A model generated the notes under the pieces. That model made no database searches and was not told the origin of the DNA. It saw nothing but the letters and a program-made list of their open reading frames with translations. Of a stretch of 60,550 bases of DNA, positions 49,193 through 57,712 are shown piece after piece (the first letter of the stretch is position 1; each line of letters begins with the position of its first letter). Location of the stretch: the NCBI GenBank assembly GCA_020442475.1, contig JAGRKA010000008.1, positions 1 to 60,550 on the forward strand. The letters run 5' to 3'. The position numbers and the translations under genes are program-made. Origin of the DNA: Alphaproteobacteria bacterium (GTDB taxonomy: Bacteria; Pseudomonadota; Alphaproteobacteria; Micavibrionales; Micavibrionaceae).

Positions 49193-49234
49193 ATCGTCAT
49201 TGCGAGGCGGTAGAGCCGACGAAGCAATGACGAT
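49193..49234. terminator. REP-like hairpin between hdaA and gap
   Basis: ATCGTCATTGC (49193-49203) and GCAATGACGAT (49224-49234) form an 11-bp perfect stem; the loop contains a smaller GGC/GCC pair. A T-rich tract follows. It lies between two convergent genes, so it probably terminates both transcripts; the sequence type (GTCATTGCGAGG...) is a widespread dispersed palindromic repeat. Confidence 0.65.
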
Positions 49235-49240
49235 TTGGTT

Positions 49241-50251
49241 TTAAACGTACCCGACTTCGTGCATTTTCACCGCCGTATCCAACATCCGGCAGGCGAAAGC
49301 CCACTCATTGTCGTACCAAGCCATAACACGCACGAAACGCTTGTCGATGACAGCTGTCCCGTTGAGGTTAAAAATGCAGGAATGCGGATCATGGTTGAAA
49401 TCAATGGAAACACACGGATCGTCATAGCAGGACAGCACGCCCTTGAGCGCGCCATTTGCGTAGGAGCGCATGGCAGCATTGATTTCCTCGACACTCGTAT
49501 CTTTTGTTGCTGTGAATTTGAAATCGACCAAAGAAACATTCGGAGTCGGGACACGGATCGCAACGCCGTCCAGCTTTCCGTCCAGCTCCGGCAACACCTT
49601 CCCGACCGCCTTGGCCGCGCCGGTCGAGGTCGGGATCATGCTCATCGCCGCAGCGCGCGCGCGGTATGGGTCCTTGTGCGAGGAGTCGACGAGATTCTGG
49701 TCCCCCGTATAGGCGTGGATCGTCGTCATAAAGCCATGATCGATCCCGATTTCTTGGTTGAGCACATAAGCCATGGGAGACAGGCAGTTCGTCGTGCAGG
49801 AAGCGTTTGAAACGATTGTGTGACCGGCTTCGATTTTGTCGCTGTTCACGCCGTAAACGACCGTCAGATCCTCATCTGATCCGGGCGCAGAAATCAGGAC
49901 CTTCTTCGCGCCGGCATTCAGGTGCAGCGTTGCGCCCTCGCGGTCTTTGAAACGGCCCGTGCATTCGAGCAGGATATCGACATGCTCTTCACCCCATTTC
50001 AGATTTTTCGGGTCACGGTCCCGGAAACGGCGGATGCGTTTACCGCCGATAATAATGGCGTCGTCACCGTCCCGCTCGACGGTAAAGGGTGCGCGGCCAT
50101 GGATCGAATCATATTTCAGGAGTGGAAAGAAATTGCCGCCGGGATCGTTAATCCCGACCAGTTCGACATCCTTGCGGTTCATTTCAAAGATCGCCCGCGC
50201 CGCGAGCCGCCCAATTCTGCCAAATCCGTTAATCGCAACCCGTGCTACCAT
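49241..50251 (-). CDS. gap: Glyceraldehyde-3-phosphate dehydrogenase, type I
   Basis: NAD-dependent oxidation of glyceraldehyde-3-P in glycolysis or its reverse. NAD site INGFGRIGR (residues 7-15) and Asp36 in GINDPG favour NAD; the nucleophile is Cys152 in SNASCTTNCLSP, with the base His in FMTTIHAYTGDQ. 336 residues. Convergent with hdaA. The promoter region upstream carries two tandem 12-bp repeats (separate entry). fbaB, another glycolytic gene, lies 4.6 kb away. Confidence 0.96.
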   Translation of the reverse strand: MVARVAINGFGRIGRLAARAIFEMNRKDVELVGINDPGGNFFPLLKYDSIHGRAPFTVERDGDDAIIIGGKRIRRFRDRDPKNLKWGEEHVDILLECTGRFKDREGATLHLNAGAKKVLISAPGSDEDLTVVYGVNSDKIEAGHTIVSNASCTTNCLSPMAYVLNQEIGIDHGFMTTIHAYTGDQNLVDSSHKDPYRARAAAMSMIPTSTGAAKAVGKVLPELDGKLDGVAIRVPTPNVSLVDFKFTATKDTSVEEINAAMRSYANGALKGVLSCYDDPCVSIDFNHDPHSCIFNLNGTAVIDKRFVRVMAWYDNEWAFACRMLDTAVKMHEVGYV

Positions 50252-50304
50252 GAAAATCGTCCGTCCTTTGCTCTAGTGTCGTGCGCTTACATTTAAAATA
50301 TACG

Positions 50305-50328
50305 CATGTAGATAGACATGTAGATAGA
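50305..50328. repeat. Tandem 12-bp repeat upstream of gap
   Basis: CATGTAGATAGA occurs twice in direct succession at 50305-50316 and 50317-50328, about 55-75 nt before the gap ATG. It could be a pair of regulator sites or chance slippage. Confidence 0.6.
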
Positions 50329-50368
50329 GAAGGGGCGGGCAGGTTTCAAGCAAAATGAGTCCTAAATT

Positions 50369-52330
50369 CTAGGGCTTTTCGCCATCCATTCCCGCGATAT
50401 AAGCTTTCACGCGTTCAAACTCGGCGGTGATCAACTCTGGAAGCTCCGGGTCGGCGCTACTTTTTTCGGCCTCGTCCTGAAGCCGCCGTGCAAGCGCGCC
50501 CAGAGTGTTACAGCACGCCGAGAGCGCAGCCCCTTTCAGACTATGCGCGGCCTCCGCGAGCGCATGCATGTCGCCAGCCTCATATTGCACACTGATCGTT
50601 TTAACCAGCGGTGCGCACATCTCCACGAACAGGTGCAACATCTCGAGCGCTCCGGCGTCGAAAGCACCCATCTGCTCCGCGATACAGGCTCTATCCACGG
50701 GTGCGTCTTCGGCGGCAGCGATAACCGCACCTTTTGCATTTTTCTGAAGATCTGCCGCCCCGTCATCCGCGACCAGTCCCCAGCGAATCAGCAGCCGTTT
50801 GAATTGCCCGAGCGAAACAGGTTTGAGCAAGCATTCGTCGAATCCGTAGCGCATATAGGTCTCCCGCTGCGCCATTTGCACGTCCGCCGTCAGCGCGATA
50901 ACCGGGAAGTGTGTGCCGCTCTTTTGTTCGCGTGCACGGATAGCATCAACTAGCGCATAACCGTCCGTTTCAGGCATATGGAGATCGGTGATCAGAATGC
51001 CGTATTTCCCGGTTGCGAGTGCCTTGAGCGCTTCGTTCCCGTTGCAAACAAAGTCGGCCTCAACGCCGGTTTTTTCTAACTGGCGGGCGAGGACATCCCG
51101 CACACTGTCCGTATCTTCGGCGATCAGGAGCCTTTTGGGTCCATCTTCCGCGATATGAACGGATTTGGAGGCTGCATCTCTCACAGCCTCGCCCAGCCCT
51201 ATCCGGCTGGCCGGCTTCGTGAGATAGGTCACGCCAAGTGCACGCAGGGAGTGCGACAGCCCCGCATCCTCCCGCACCGTATACATGATCAGCCCCATGC
51301 CGGGGCGCAGCGCCATGATCTCCTTAATCAGGTCGAGCCCCAGCCCATCCGGCAATCCCTGATCAATGACGCCGACATCAAAGGGGCGCCGCCGCACAAG
51401 GGCAAGCCCTTCCGCATAGGTCGCGCAGCTTTCCACGCTTGCGCCCATGGACCGTAAGGAATTCACAATTTCCTTTGCGCCTTGCGGATGATCCTCAACG
51501 GACAGAACGGAGATTCCATCCAAAGAGGGCAGCTCGATCGTCGTTGCATCGGTGGCAACCTCGCGCGTGGGAATTTCGAACCAGAAGGTTGAGCCTTTCC
51601 CTTCAACGCTCTCCACGCCGATTTGTCCTCCCATCAGTTCCACCAGCTTTTTTGAGATGGAAAGGCCCAGCCCCGTCCCGCCATATTTGCGGGAGGTGGA
51701 GCTATCGGCTTGCGTGAAGGGCTTGAACAGAGCCGCGGCAATCTCCGGCTTCATGCCGATGCCGGTATCGATAATCTCAAACCGCAAAGCTACGCCATCT
51801 TCGGGGGGCGTAATTGCCTGCACATTCATACTGACATGAACGGTGACGGACCCGGCTTTCGTGAATTTAAGCGCGTTGCCGCACAAAATCATAATGATCT
51901 GGCGCAGCCGTTTCGGATCACCGACAACCACGAAAGGCACGCCCTCTTCAATGTCGTCGATCAGCTTAATATTGACGCCGTGCACCTTGACGGCCAAAGC
52001 CTCCAGCAGGCCGCGTACCAGCAGCCGCACCGGAACCTCGAACACGTCCAGTTCCATCCGGTCGGCATCCATCTTCGCAAAATCGAGAATATCATCCAGA
52101 ATTTCGAGCAGCCCCGCTGCGGCATCTTGCGCGGTTGAAACCATGCCCTCGATCTTTCCGCCAGGCTTTTCATCCGCGATCAGCTCTAAAAGCCCGTAAA
52201 TCGTCTGCATCGGCGTGCGGATCTCGTGGCTCATCGTGGCCAGAAAATTCGACTTCATCTGCGCCAGCGCATCGGCCTCTTCGACCTTCTTTTCGAGTTC
52301 CGCGCGGGTTAAGGCCTGTTTATCTGTCAT
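50369..52330 (-). CDS. Soluble hybrid histidine kinase with two receivers and Hpt
   Basis: 653 residues, no membrane segment. HisKA with His35 in SHEIRTPMQ almost at the N-terminus (a short coiled coil precedes it), HATPase (ILCGNALKFTK; DTGIGM; GGTGLGLSISKKL), receiver 1 (VLSVEDHPQGAKEI; VIDQGLP), receiver 2 with Asp449 in LITDLHMPETDG, and Hpt with His596 in AHSLKGAALS. Receiver 1 lacks the usual double-acid start quality and may be degenerate. No sensor domain of its own, so it likely listens to a partner protein. Output regulator unknown. Confidence 0.88.
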   Translation of the reverse strand: MTDKQALTRAELEKKVEEADALAQMKSNFLATMSHEIRTPMQTIYGLLELIADEKPGGKIEGMVSTAQDAAAGLLEILDDILDFAKMDADRMELDVFEVPVRLLVRGLLEALAVKVHGVNIKLIDDIEEGVPFVVVGDPKRLRQIIMILCGNALKFTKAGSVTVHVSMNVQAITPPEDGVALRFEIIDTGIGMKPEIAAALFKPFTQADSSTSRKYGGTGLGLSISKKLVELMGGQIGVESVEGKGSTFWFEIPTREVATDATTIELPSLDGISVLSVEDHPQGAKEIVNSLRSMGASVESCATYAEGLALVRRRPFDVGVIDQGLPDGLGLDLIKEIMALRPGMGLIMYTVREDAGLSHSLRALGVTYLTKPASRIGLGEAVRDAASKSVHIAEDGPKRLLIAEDTDSVRDVLARQLEKTGVEADFVCNGNEALKALATGKYGILITDLHMPETDGYALVDAIRAREQKSGTHFPVIALTADVQMAQRETYMRYGFDECLLKPVSLGQFKRLLIRWGLVADDGAADLQKNAKGAVIAAAEDAPVDRACIAEQMGAFDAGALEMLHLFVEMCAPLVKTISVQYEAGDMHALAEAAHSLKGAALSACCNTLGALARRLQDEAEKSSADPELPELITAEFERVKAYIAGMDGEKP

Positions 52331-52377
52331 GAGCTATTTAAAGCATAAAGCAGGGTGCTTTTAAAGCGGCCTTCATG

Positions 52378-52830
52378 CTAATAATAGTGCATATGGTAAA
52401 CCCCTATAAAAATAGGTTCCCATATTTTTTTGTCTTGAAAGCAATAGAGGGGTGCTATCCGTATCCCTACCATACCTTTATCTTGGTGTTTCGCAAGGAC
52501 TTCTCTTTCAATCACGTCGCGCGGGGGTATAGGGCCACATATTTTGAGGTCGGATTCAGACACTTTAAATTTGGTGTCAGACAAAATAGAGTGCTCAGGA
52601 TCAAAATTTGTACTGCAACCCTGCCATTCATCTTTCATGCAATAAAGCTTGCCGGGGCAATATTCCTCCGTAGCTTCGAGCAAGGCACGGGGGGGAAAGC
52701 CGCAGCGTATAATATCGTTATAGGCATAATGTTTTGTGATTGTCACGAAGGCGACCAGACTTACAAGAAGGCAAAGATTTAAAGCCACCAGCATGCCTCT
52801 TATCATTTTTTTCTCTTTTACTTCTCTCAT
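52378..52830 (-). CDS. Unknown membrane-anchored, Cys-containing protein (150 aa)
   Basis: An N-terminal hydrophobic helix (about residues 12-31) is followed by an exported-looking domain with six Cys (RCGF, EEYCPGKLYCMKDEWQGC, KICGP, LYCFQD), compatible with disulfides in the periplasm. AAGGGG lies four bases before the ATG. No family recognised. A 135-codon open frame on the other strand over the same bases has poorer features and no ribosome site. Confidence 0.6.
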   Translation of the reverse strand: MREVKEKKMIRGMLVALNLCLLVSLVAFVTITKHYAYNDIIRCGFPPRALLEATEEYCPGKLYCMKDEWQGCSTNFDPEHSILSDTKFKVSESDLKICGPIPPRDVIEREVLAKHQDKGMVGIRIAPLYCFQDKKIWEPIFIGVYHMHYY

Positions 52831-52975
52831 TATGCCCCTTGGAGTCTGTTATCTCCTTTTCTTCGTATTATAGCTTGATTTTCGGTTAAATAAAAATTAT
52901 GAAAACATAAATGGTTCGCCCAGACCAAAATAATTCAAGCGTTGTTAGAGACGGACACAGACACAGATTTTTCAA

Positions 52976-53005
52976 TTGCGTGTTTATAGCGTTTTATGGT
53001 TATAT
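52976..53005 (+). promoter_or_regulatory. Candidate promoter of the microprotein/asd transcript
   Basis: TTGCGT (52976-52981) and TTATAT (53000-53005) with an 18-nt spacer; start near 53012. The 145 nt upstream, to the divergent small gene, shows nothing else. Confidence 0.35.
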
Positions 53006-53050
53006 GCGGGGCTTATCAAATGGATAGTGCTTGGCGGAAGGATGAGCGGT

Positions 53051-53212
53051 ATGCTCTATGATTGGATGAACAAGGATAATAAAAAGCCAGAACAGCCTAA
53101 TTCCGGCGGGATGATTTGGGGATGGATGGACAAGCCCTCCAATTCCAGCCAGGAGATGTCGACTCAAACGTTACCTCCTCGCCATGACGTTTTTAACCCT
53201 GATATGAAATAA
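53051..53212 (+). CDS. Microprotein with W-M repeat, upstream of asd (53 aa)
   Basis: The product starts MLYDWMNKDNKKPEQP and later reads MIWGWMDKPSN, an internal duplication of M-x-x-W-M-[N/D]-K. Pro/Ser/Gln-rich elsewhere, no membrane helix. GGAAGG lies nine bases before the ATG at 53051; an ATG at 53042 abuts it. It ends 10 nt before asd and is probably cotranscribed. No family recognised. Confidence 0.55.
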   Translation: MLYDWMNKDNKKPEQPNSGGMIWGWMDKPSNSSQEMSTQTLPPRHDVFNPDMK

Positions 53213-53222
53213 GGCTAGCACT

Positions 53223-54242
53223 ATGGGCTATAAAATCGCGGTTGTCGGCGCGACAGGCAATGTCGGCCATGAAATCCTGAAAATCCTCGACGAGCGGAAC
53301 TTTCCGGCGGACGATGTGATCGCGCTGGCCTCCAGCCGTTCGGTCGGCAGGGAAGTCTCTTACGGTGACCAAAACCTGAAAGTGCAGGATCTGGCCACGT
53401 TCGATTTTAAAGGTATCGATATCGTCCTGTCTTCACCGGGCGCAAAAGTCTCGGCCGAATATTCGCCCAAAGCCGCGAAAGCAGGGGCTGTCGTCATCGA
53501 CAATACGAGCTATTGGCGGATGGACCCGGATGTACCGCTGATCGTTCCGGAGGTCAATCCGCAGGCCCTTGCCGATCATAACCGCAAGAACATCATTGCG
53601 AACCCGAATTGTTCGACGATCCAGATGGTCGTCGCGCTGAAGCCCTTGCATGATGCGGCTAAAATCCGGCGCGTCGTTGTCAGCACGTACCAATCGGTTT
53701 CAGGCTCCGGCAAGGCGGCGATGGATGAGCTGTTTAACCAGACGAAAGGCGTTTATATGAACGAAACGCCCGTGCCGTCCGTTTACCCAAAACAGATTTC
53801 CTTTAATGCCATACCGCAGATCGATGTCTTCATGGATGACGGTATGACAAAAGAAGAGTGGAAGATGGTCGTTGAGACGAAAAAGATTCTTGACCCGTCT
53901 ATTAAGGTCTGCGCCTCATGCGTCCGTATTCCTGTTTTTATCGGCCATGCCGAAATGGTCAATGTCGAGCTGGAAAATGAGCTCAGCGCTGCGCAGGCCA
54001 GAGAGCTGTTTCGCACGGCGCAGGGCATAACGCTGGTCGATCTGGAACATGAAGATACGGAATACGCGACACCTGCGGAGATTCAGGGTGAAGACGATGT
54101 ATTCGTCTCCCGCGTCCGCGAGGATATCAGTGTCGAGAACGGCATTAATTTCTGGTGCGTTTCAGACAATCTTCGTAAAGGGGCGGCCCTGAATGCTGTC
54201 CAGATTGCAGAGTTGCTAGCAAATGGCTCTGGAACTGTATAG
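53223..54242 (+). CDS. asd: Aspartate-semialdehyde dehydrogenase
   Basis: NADPH reduction of aspartyl phosphate, feeding lysine/DAP, threonine and methionine. VVGATGNVGHEIL (residues 7-19) binds the cofactor; the active Cys130 is in NPNCSTIQM; the His is in RIPVFIGHAEMVNVE. 339 residues. It precedes the haemoglobin gene and supplies the pathway that uses dapD at 15 kb. Confidence 0.96.
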   Translation: MGYKIAVVGATGNVGHEILKILDERNFPADDVIALASSRSVGREVSYGDQNLKVQDLATFDFKGIDIVLSSPGAKVSAEYSPKAAKAGAVVIDNTSYWRMDPDVPLIVPEVNPQALADHNRKNIIANPNCSTIQMVVALKPLHDAAKIRRVVVSTYQSVSGSGKAAMDELFNQTKGVYMNETPVPSVYPKQISFNAIPQIDVFMDDGMTKEEWKMVVETKKILDPSIKVCASCVRIPVFIGHAEMVNVELENELSAAQARELFRTAQGITLVDLEHEDTEYATPAEIQGEDDVFVSRVREDISVENGINFWCVSDNLRKGAALNAVQIAELLANGSGTV

Positions 54243-54295
54243 CTTGCTCCAATATACCAGCTATAGTAGAGTATCCCTTTGAGAGGATGCGCGGC

Positions 54296-54676
54296 ATGAA
54301 TTTGTTAGAACCTGAATCTTTGTATGACAGAATCGGGGGAGATTATGCCGTTAATGCTGTCGTCGATAGCTTTTATGAAAAAGTACTGAGAGATGACCGG
54401 ATCAGAGGATATTTTGACGACATCTCTATGAATGCCCAGATCGGCAAACTTAAATCATTCCTGAAGATGGCTTTTGGTGATCGCTCCGTCTATGATGCGG
54501 AGCGCTTGCGATCAGCGCATGCGCCCTTAGTCGCGCGGGGAATGGGGGATATTCACGTTGACATCCTGATTGAGCATATGGAGAGCACATTAAAAGAGCA
54601 AAAAGTGCCTAACGCTCTGATTGAGGAAGCTGTTACGATTATAAACGGCTACCGGGATGATGTGCTCTGCCGTTAG
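54296..54676 (+). CDS. Group 1 truncated haemoglobin
   Basis: 2-over-2 globin binding O2 or NO. SLYDRIGGDYAVNAVVDSFY at the start, YF in GYFDDI, and the proximal His in LRSAHAPLVARG mark the TrHb1 family. 126 residues. ATG at 54296 has AGAGG nine bases upstream; the earlier ATG at 54287 abuts that site. It lies 53 nt after asd. Role (NO defence, oxygen sensing) not decidable. Confidence 0.88.
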   Translation: MNLLEPESLYDRIGGDYAVNAVVDSFYEKVLRDDRIRGYFDDISMNAQIGKLKSFLKMAFGDRSVYDAERLRSAHAPLVARGMGDIHVDILIEHMESTLKEQKVPNALIEEAVTIINGYRDDVLCR

Positions 54677-54759
54677 CGGTATGCTGTTTTTAACAGGGTA
54701 ATTTCTTGTGCAGTGGGTGGGAATCTTTGATTTCCCGGCTCCCATCGGCGCCTTTCCCC

Positions 54760-54788
54760 TTGTTTCAACGCAAATCCTTGGCTATACG
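54760..54788 (+). promoter_or_regulatory. Candidate promoter of the aldolase gene
   Basis: TTGTTT (54760-54765) and TATACG (54783-54788), spacer 17 nt, giving a leader of roughly 75 nt before the fbaB ATG. Confidence 0.4.
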
Positions 54789-54871
54789 TACTGCTATAGC
54801 TTTTTTCAGCATTATTAAATCATGGAGAAGACTCGATGGCCGCGCAAGCCGCTTTGAAGCAAGGAGAAAAC

Positions 54872-55798
54872 ATGTCCCTGACCCCGCAGGTTCGCAAAAT
54901 TTTGGGCAATTACGAAGGTGAAACAGAAGGTGTAAAAGAGGCTCTGGCCCGCTTGCTGAATCACGGCGCTTTAGGTGGTACCGGAAAGATGGTGATTTTG
55001 CCTGTTGATCAGGGGTTTGAGCACGGCCCGGCCCGCTCTTTTGCGGTTAATCCGGGCGGGTACGATCCGCATTATCATTATCAACTGGCCATCGATTCAG
55101 GGTGCAGCGCCTACGCTGCGCCGCTTGGCGCGCTCGAGGCCGGGATGGATACGTTTAAGGGCCGTGTGCCGACAATCCTGAAGATGAACAGTTCCAATTC
55201 GCTCGATTCCGGCAAGCGCGACTATAATCAGGCTGTAACCGGTTCGATCAAGGAAGCGGCTCGTCTGGGTTGTACTGCCGTGGGCTTCACGATTTACCCC
55301 GGCTCCGACAACCAGTTCGATATGTTCGAGGAAGTGCGCGATATGATCGCTGAAGCACGGGAGCATAATATAGCCTCTGTCGTTTGGTCTTATGCGCGCG
55401 GGTCTGGCCTGTCTAAAGACGGCGAAACGGCGATGGATGTTATTGCTTACGCTGCGCATATGGCGTGTTTACTCGGCGCGCATGTGATCAAGGTTAAGCT
55501 TCCGACGGATCATTTGGAGCAAAAAGAGGCCAAAAAAGCCTTTGAGGACAATAATATCCCGATCGCTACGCAAGCGGACCGCGTGCGTGAAGTCGTACGC
55601 TCCTGCTTTAATGGGCGGCGGATCGTCGTGTTTTCCGGCGGCAACACTAAAGGCGCAGATGCAGTCTATGACGATGCGCACGCGATCAACGAAGGCGGCG
55701 GGAACGGCTCGATTATCGGGCGTAATTCTTTCCAGCGTGAGCGGGGCGATGCGCTTGACATGCTCTCTAATATCATGAAAATCTATAAGGGTGAGTAA
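54872..55798 (+). CDS. fbaB: Class I fructose-bisphosphate aldolase, DhnA/FbaB type
   Basis: Schiff-base aldolase of glycolysis/gluconeogenesis. Motifs of the archaeal-type family: VILPVDQGFEHGP, YPGSDNQFDMFEEV, VVWSYARGSG, and the Schiff-base Lys in HVIKVKLPTD, with FSGGNTK and a phosphate-binding GGGNGSIIGRNSFQR. 308 residues from the ATG at 54872, which has AAGGAG five bases upstream; a frame open 12 codons further back lacks one. It overlaps the next gene by 8 nt. Confidence 0.93.
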   Translation: MSLTPQVRKILGNYEGETEGVKEALARLLNHGALGGTGKMVILPVDQGFEHGPARSFAVNPGGYDPHYHYQLAIDSGCSAYAAPLGALEAGMDTFKGRVPTILKMNSSNSLDSGKRDYNQAVTGSIKEAARLGCTAVGFTIYPGSDNQFDMFEEVRDMIAEAREHNIASVVWSYARGSGLSKDGETAMDVIAYAAHMACLLGAHVIKVKLPTDHLEQKEAKKAFEDNNIPIATQADRVREVVRSCFNGRRIVVFSGGNTKGADAVYDDAHAINEGGGNGSIIGRNSFQRERGDALDMLSNIMKIYKGE

Positions 55799-56384
55799 GA
55801 ACCTTTCAGGAAAGCCTCTGGCCTATACGTTGCTCGGTGTCGTGATCGTCCTTGCCGGGCTGGCTTTCCTGAACGCGTATCTTCGTAGCCCTGCGCGCCA
55901 TAAGGCTCCAGATACAGGGATTGCTCGGGTTATTATTTCTGAAAAGGCAGCCGTTCATATCCTTTACGGTGATAAGGACGGCGGCGGGCATATGTACGGT
56001 GTCGGCAAGCCTTGCAACAGTGAATTTCCTGAAGAATGGGACGCTCAAAAAGTCATCAATGTGATCCGCTCGATCGCTGCCAATGATAATCTGGACTGGC
56101 GGCAGGAAAGCAATGGTTACTATGTTGCCGAAGATTATGAGAAATATGTGAGAGTTCGTGTCGTTCTAGGGCCGGAGAAAAAGCGTGTGATTACCGGTTA
56201 TCCGGTGAATTTGCGCCGCAACCCTTGCGAAGGTGCCGCCAATGATAATGAGGCGCAGCAGGCGCCCGCGTCAACCGAACCCATTCAGGGGCAAGAGCCG
56301 CCGTCCGCAGAAGGGAAGTTGAAGCGCCCTATGACTGAGCCGGAGTGGCGTTCGTATCTGCGCCATAAGGCCATGCGGAAATAA
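55791..56384 (+). CDS. Membrane-anchored EndoU-like nuclease domain protein
   Basis: One N-terminal helix (about residues 11-30) is followed by a domain that resembles bacterial EndoU: His56 in AVHILYGD, His67 in GGGHMYG, FPEEWDAQKVINVI, RVRVVLG, and the closing ITGYPV at 134-139. EndoU enzymes cut RNA with two His and a Lys; both His are present. Bacterial EndoU domains are usually C-terminal toxins, so a free-standing anchored form is unusual. The tail is Pro/Gln/Glu-rich. GTG start overlaps fbaB by 8 nt. Periplasmic exposure is inferred. Confidence 0.6.
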   Translation: MSKNLSGKPLAYTLLGVVIVLAGLAFLNAYLRSPARHKAPDTGIARVIISEKAAVHILYGDKDGGGHMYGVGKPCNSEFPEEWDAQKVINVIRSIAANDNLDWRQESNGYYVAEDYEKYVRVRVVLGPEKKRVITGYPVNLRRNPCEGAANDNEAQQAPASTEPIQGQEPPSAEGKLKRPMTEPEWRSYLRHKAMRK

Positions 56385-56397
56385 ACCTCCCTATAAA

Positions 56398-56426
56398 TTG
56401 ACATATTTTTATATTATGGGTATAAC
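56398..56426 (+). promoter_or_regulatory. Near-consensus sigma70 promoter
   Basis: TTGACA (56398-56403), 17-nt spacer, TATAAC (56421-56426). Transcript start near 56433, 30 nt before the P-loop protein ATG. The strongest promoter match I saw in the window. Confidence 0.75.
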
Positions 56427-56462
56427 CTTCCCTATTCTAAAGATGGAGTAGGGGAAAAACCT

Positions 56463-57515
56463 ATGCAGAAAGCTTTTAAGACAAACTCAAAACCTTTCGT
56501 GTTCGACAGGATTGCAGGCGTTGAGATTAAGGCCTCCACCACGGAAGAGGATATCTATCAGACAATCAGGGATTTTCACCACTCAGATGAGGCTGGGGCG
56601 CTTGCGGAGCGTTTGGGTATAGATCTGACCAAAGATATGACTGAGGGCGTCGTAAACGATACGAAAACCTATGTCCAAAAGGCTTTTGAAGGTAAAAAGC
56701 CTGTCCCGGCAAATCAGACACCTCAGAATTTTACCCTTCAGGGTGCTCCCGGAACCGGGAAGACGGAGGCCGGACAGAAAATCTATCAGGCTCTACCTGA
56801 GGCACAAAAGCAGCATATGGTCTATAATGCGTCTGACGAATATGGCGTGATCGAGTCTATCGGGCTTTGGAAAGAACTGATGCAAAGGTCGGAGGCTTGT
56901 GACTTTGCCTTTCGGCTGGACGCACGCGATCTTGTGCGGCAGGCCACGGCGGTCGGTTACGATCTTGTTAAAAACCGTACGTTCCGGGACCGTTATAGCG
57001 CCTTTAACGATACAACCGTTTCCAGCCCCTTTGCTGTGCGGGCGATGGAGCAGGCGGCACAGCTTGGCTACCGGAATTCCGGGGCGGCCTTTCATGCACC
57101 TTGGGGCGAGGCAATGAAGCGTTGCCTTGCGCGGGCGCGGGCTTTGGATATCGAGACAGAGGGCTTTGGGAAACGCGCGCCTGTCATGCAAAATTTTCCC
57201 GGTTATATACAGGCGATCATCAAGACAGGCGGCGATCTGTCCTATTACTTTACGCCGTCATATCAGGCGGCTTTTTTGAGACATTCTGCGTTTCAAATTG
57301 AAGATAGTATTTTGGTGGCCAGAAACGACCCGGAGCTAAACAGGGTGATCGGTGCTCTCGGTCACGATCTGGATATGGCGCGGACCAAAAATGATCAGGC
57401 CTTGAGGCGTGCCGTGCAAACATATGGTGCAGTGCTGGACGATATCAGAGAAGCGCCGCTTGGGAAACGTTTGGATATGGAACGGTTTATCGCGCCGGGC
57501 CGAGGGGAACCGTAA
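56463..57515 (+). CDS. P-loop kinase-like protein (zeta-toxin-like)
   Basis: 350 residues. Walker A GAPGTGKT at 94-101, then YNASDEYG, then FNDTTVSSPFAVRAMEQAAQ at 181-200 and a following GYRNSG / ALARARALD stretch, an order resembling zeta-toxin/AAA_33 small-molecule kinases (P-loop, acidic residues, a TT motif, arginine-rich lid). The first 90 residues are unrelated and unclassified. No antitoxin-like small ORF is visible next to it. Kinase activity and toxicity are inference. GGAG and AGGGG precede the ATG. It has its own strong promoter. Confidence 0.55.
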   Translation: MQKAFKTNSKPFVFDRIAGVEIKASTTEEDIYQTIRDFHHSDEAGALAERLGIDLTKDMTEGVVNDTKTYVQKAFEGKKPVPANQTPQNFTLQGAPGTGKTEAGQKIYQALPEAQKQHMVYNASDEYGVIESIGLWKELMQRSEACDFAFRLDARDLVRQATAVGYDLVKNRTFRDRYSAFNDTTVSSPFAVRAMEQAAQLGYRNSGAAFHAPWGEAMKRCLARARALDIETEGFGKRAPVMQNFPGYIQAIIKTGGDLSYYFTPSYQAAFLRHSAFQIEDSILVARNDPELNRVIGALGHDLDMARTKNDQALRRAVQTYGAVLDDIREAPLGKRLDMERFIAPGRGEP

Positions 57516-57538
57516 AGCCTGTTCCGGTCTAAAATCCT

Positions 57539-57568
57539 TTGGACATGTCCCGGAGGCGGTGCTAGAAG
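57539..57568 (+). promoter_or_regulatory. Candidate tRNA promoter
   Basis: TTGGAC (57539-57544), 18-nt spacer, TAGAAG (57563-57568); start about ten bases before the tRNA 5' end. Confidence 0.4.
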
Positions 57569-57584
57569 GAAAGGCGCACTATAC

Positions 57585-57661
57585 GGGCCTGTAGCTCAGC
57601 TGGTTAGAGCAGTCCGCTCATAACGGATTGGTCGGGGGTTCAAGTCCCTCCGGGCCCACCA
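57585..57661 (+). tRNA. tRNA with CAT anticodon (tRNA-Ile2 or tRNA-Met)
   Basis: 77 nt with a full cloverleaf: acceptor stem GGGCCTG/CGGGCCC, D-arm GCTCAGCTGGTTAGAGC, anticodon loop CTCATAA with CAT at 57619-57621, T-arm loop TTCAAGT and encoded CCA. The TTGGTC variable region and TTCAAGT loop resemble lysidine-modified tRNA-Ile2 more than elongator Met. A T tract follows at once and may terminate it. Confidence 0.9.
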
Positions 57662-57712
57662 TTTTTTGCTAAGGATTTCTGATTTTCCAGTTTGGTGCAG
57701 TTATCGGTACGG

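Noticed and set aside
52375..52782. 135-codon plus-strand frame opposite the anchored Cys protein
   Set aside because: No ribosome site or signal; the minus-strand frame has a ribosome site, membrane helix and patterned Cys.
56385..56462. Antitoxin partner for the zeta-like protein
   Set aside because: The gap holds a promoter and ribosome site but no ORF; no epsilon-like gene is adjacent.
57516..57712. Integration site or prophage scar at the tRNA
   Set aside because: No integrase, no repeated tRNA 3' end and no phage genes nearby.
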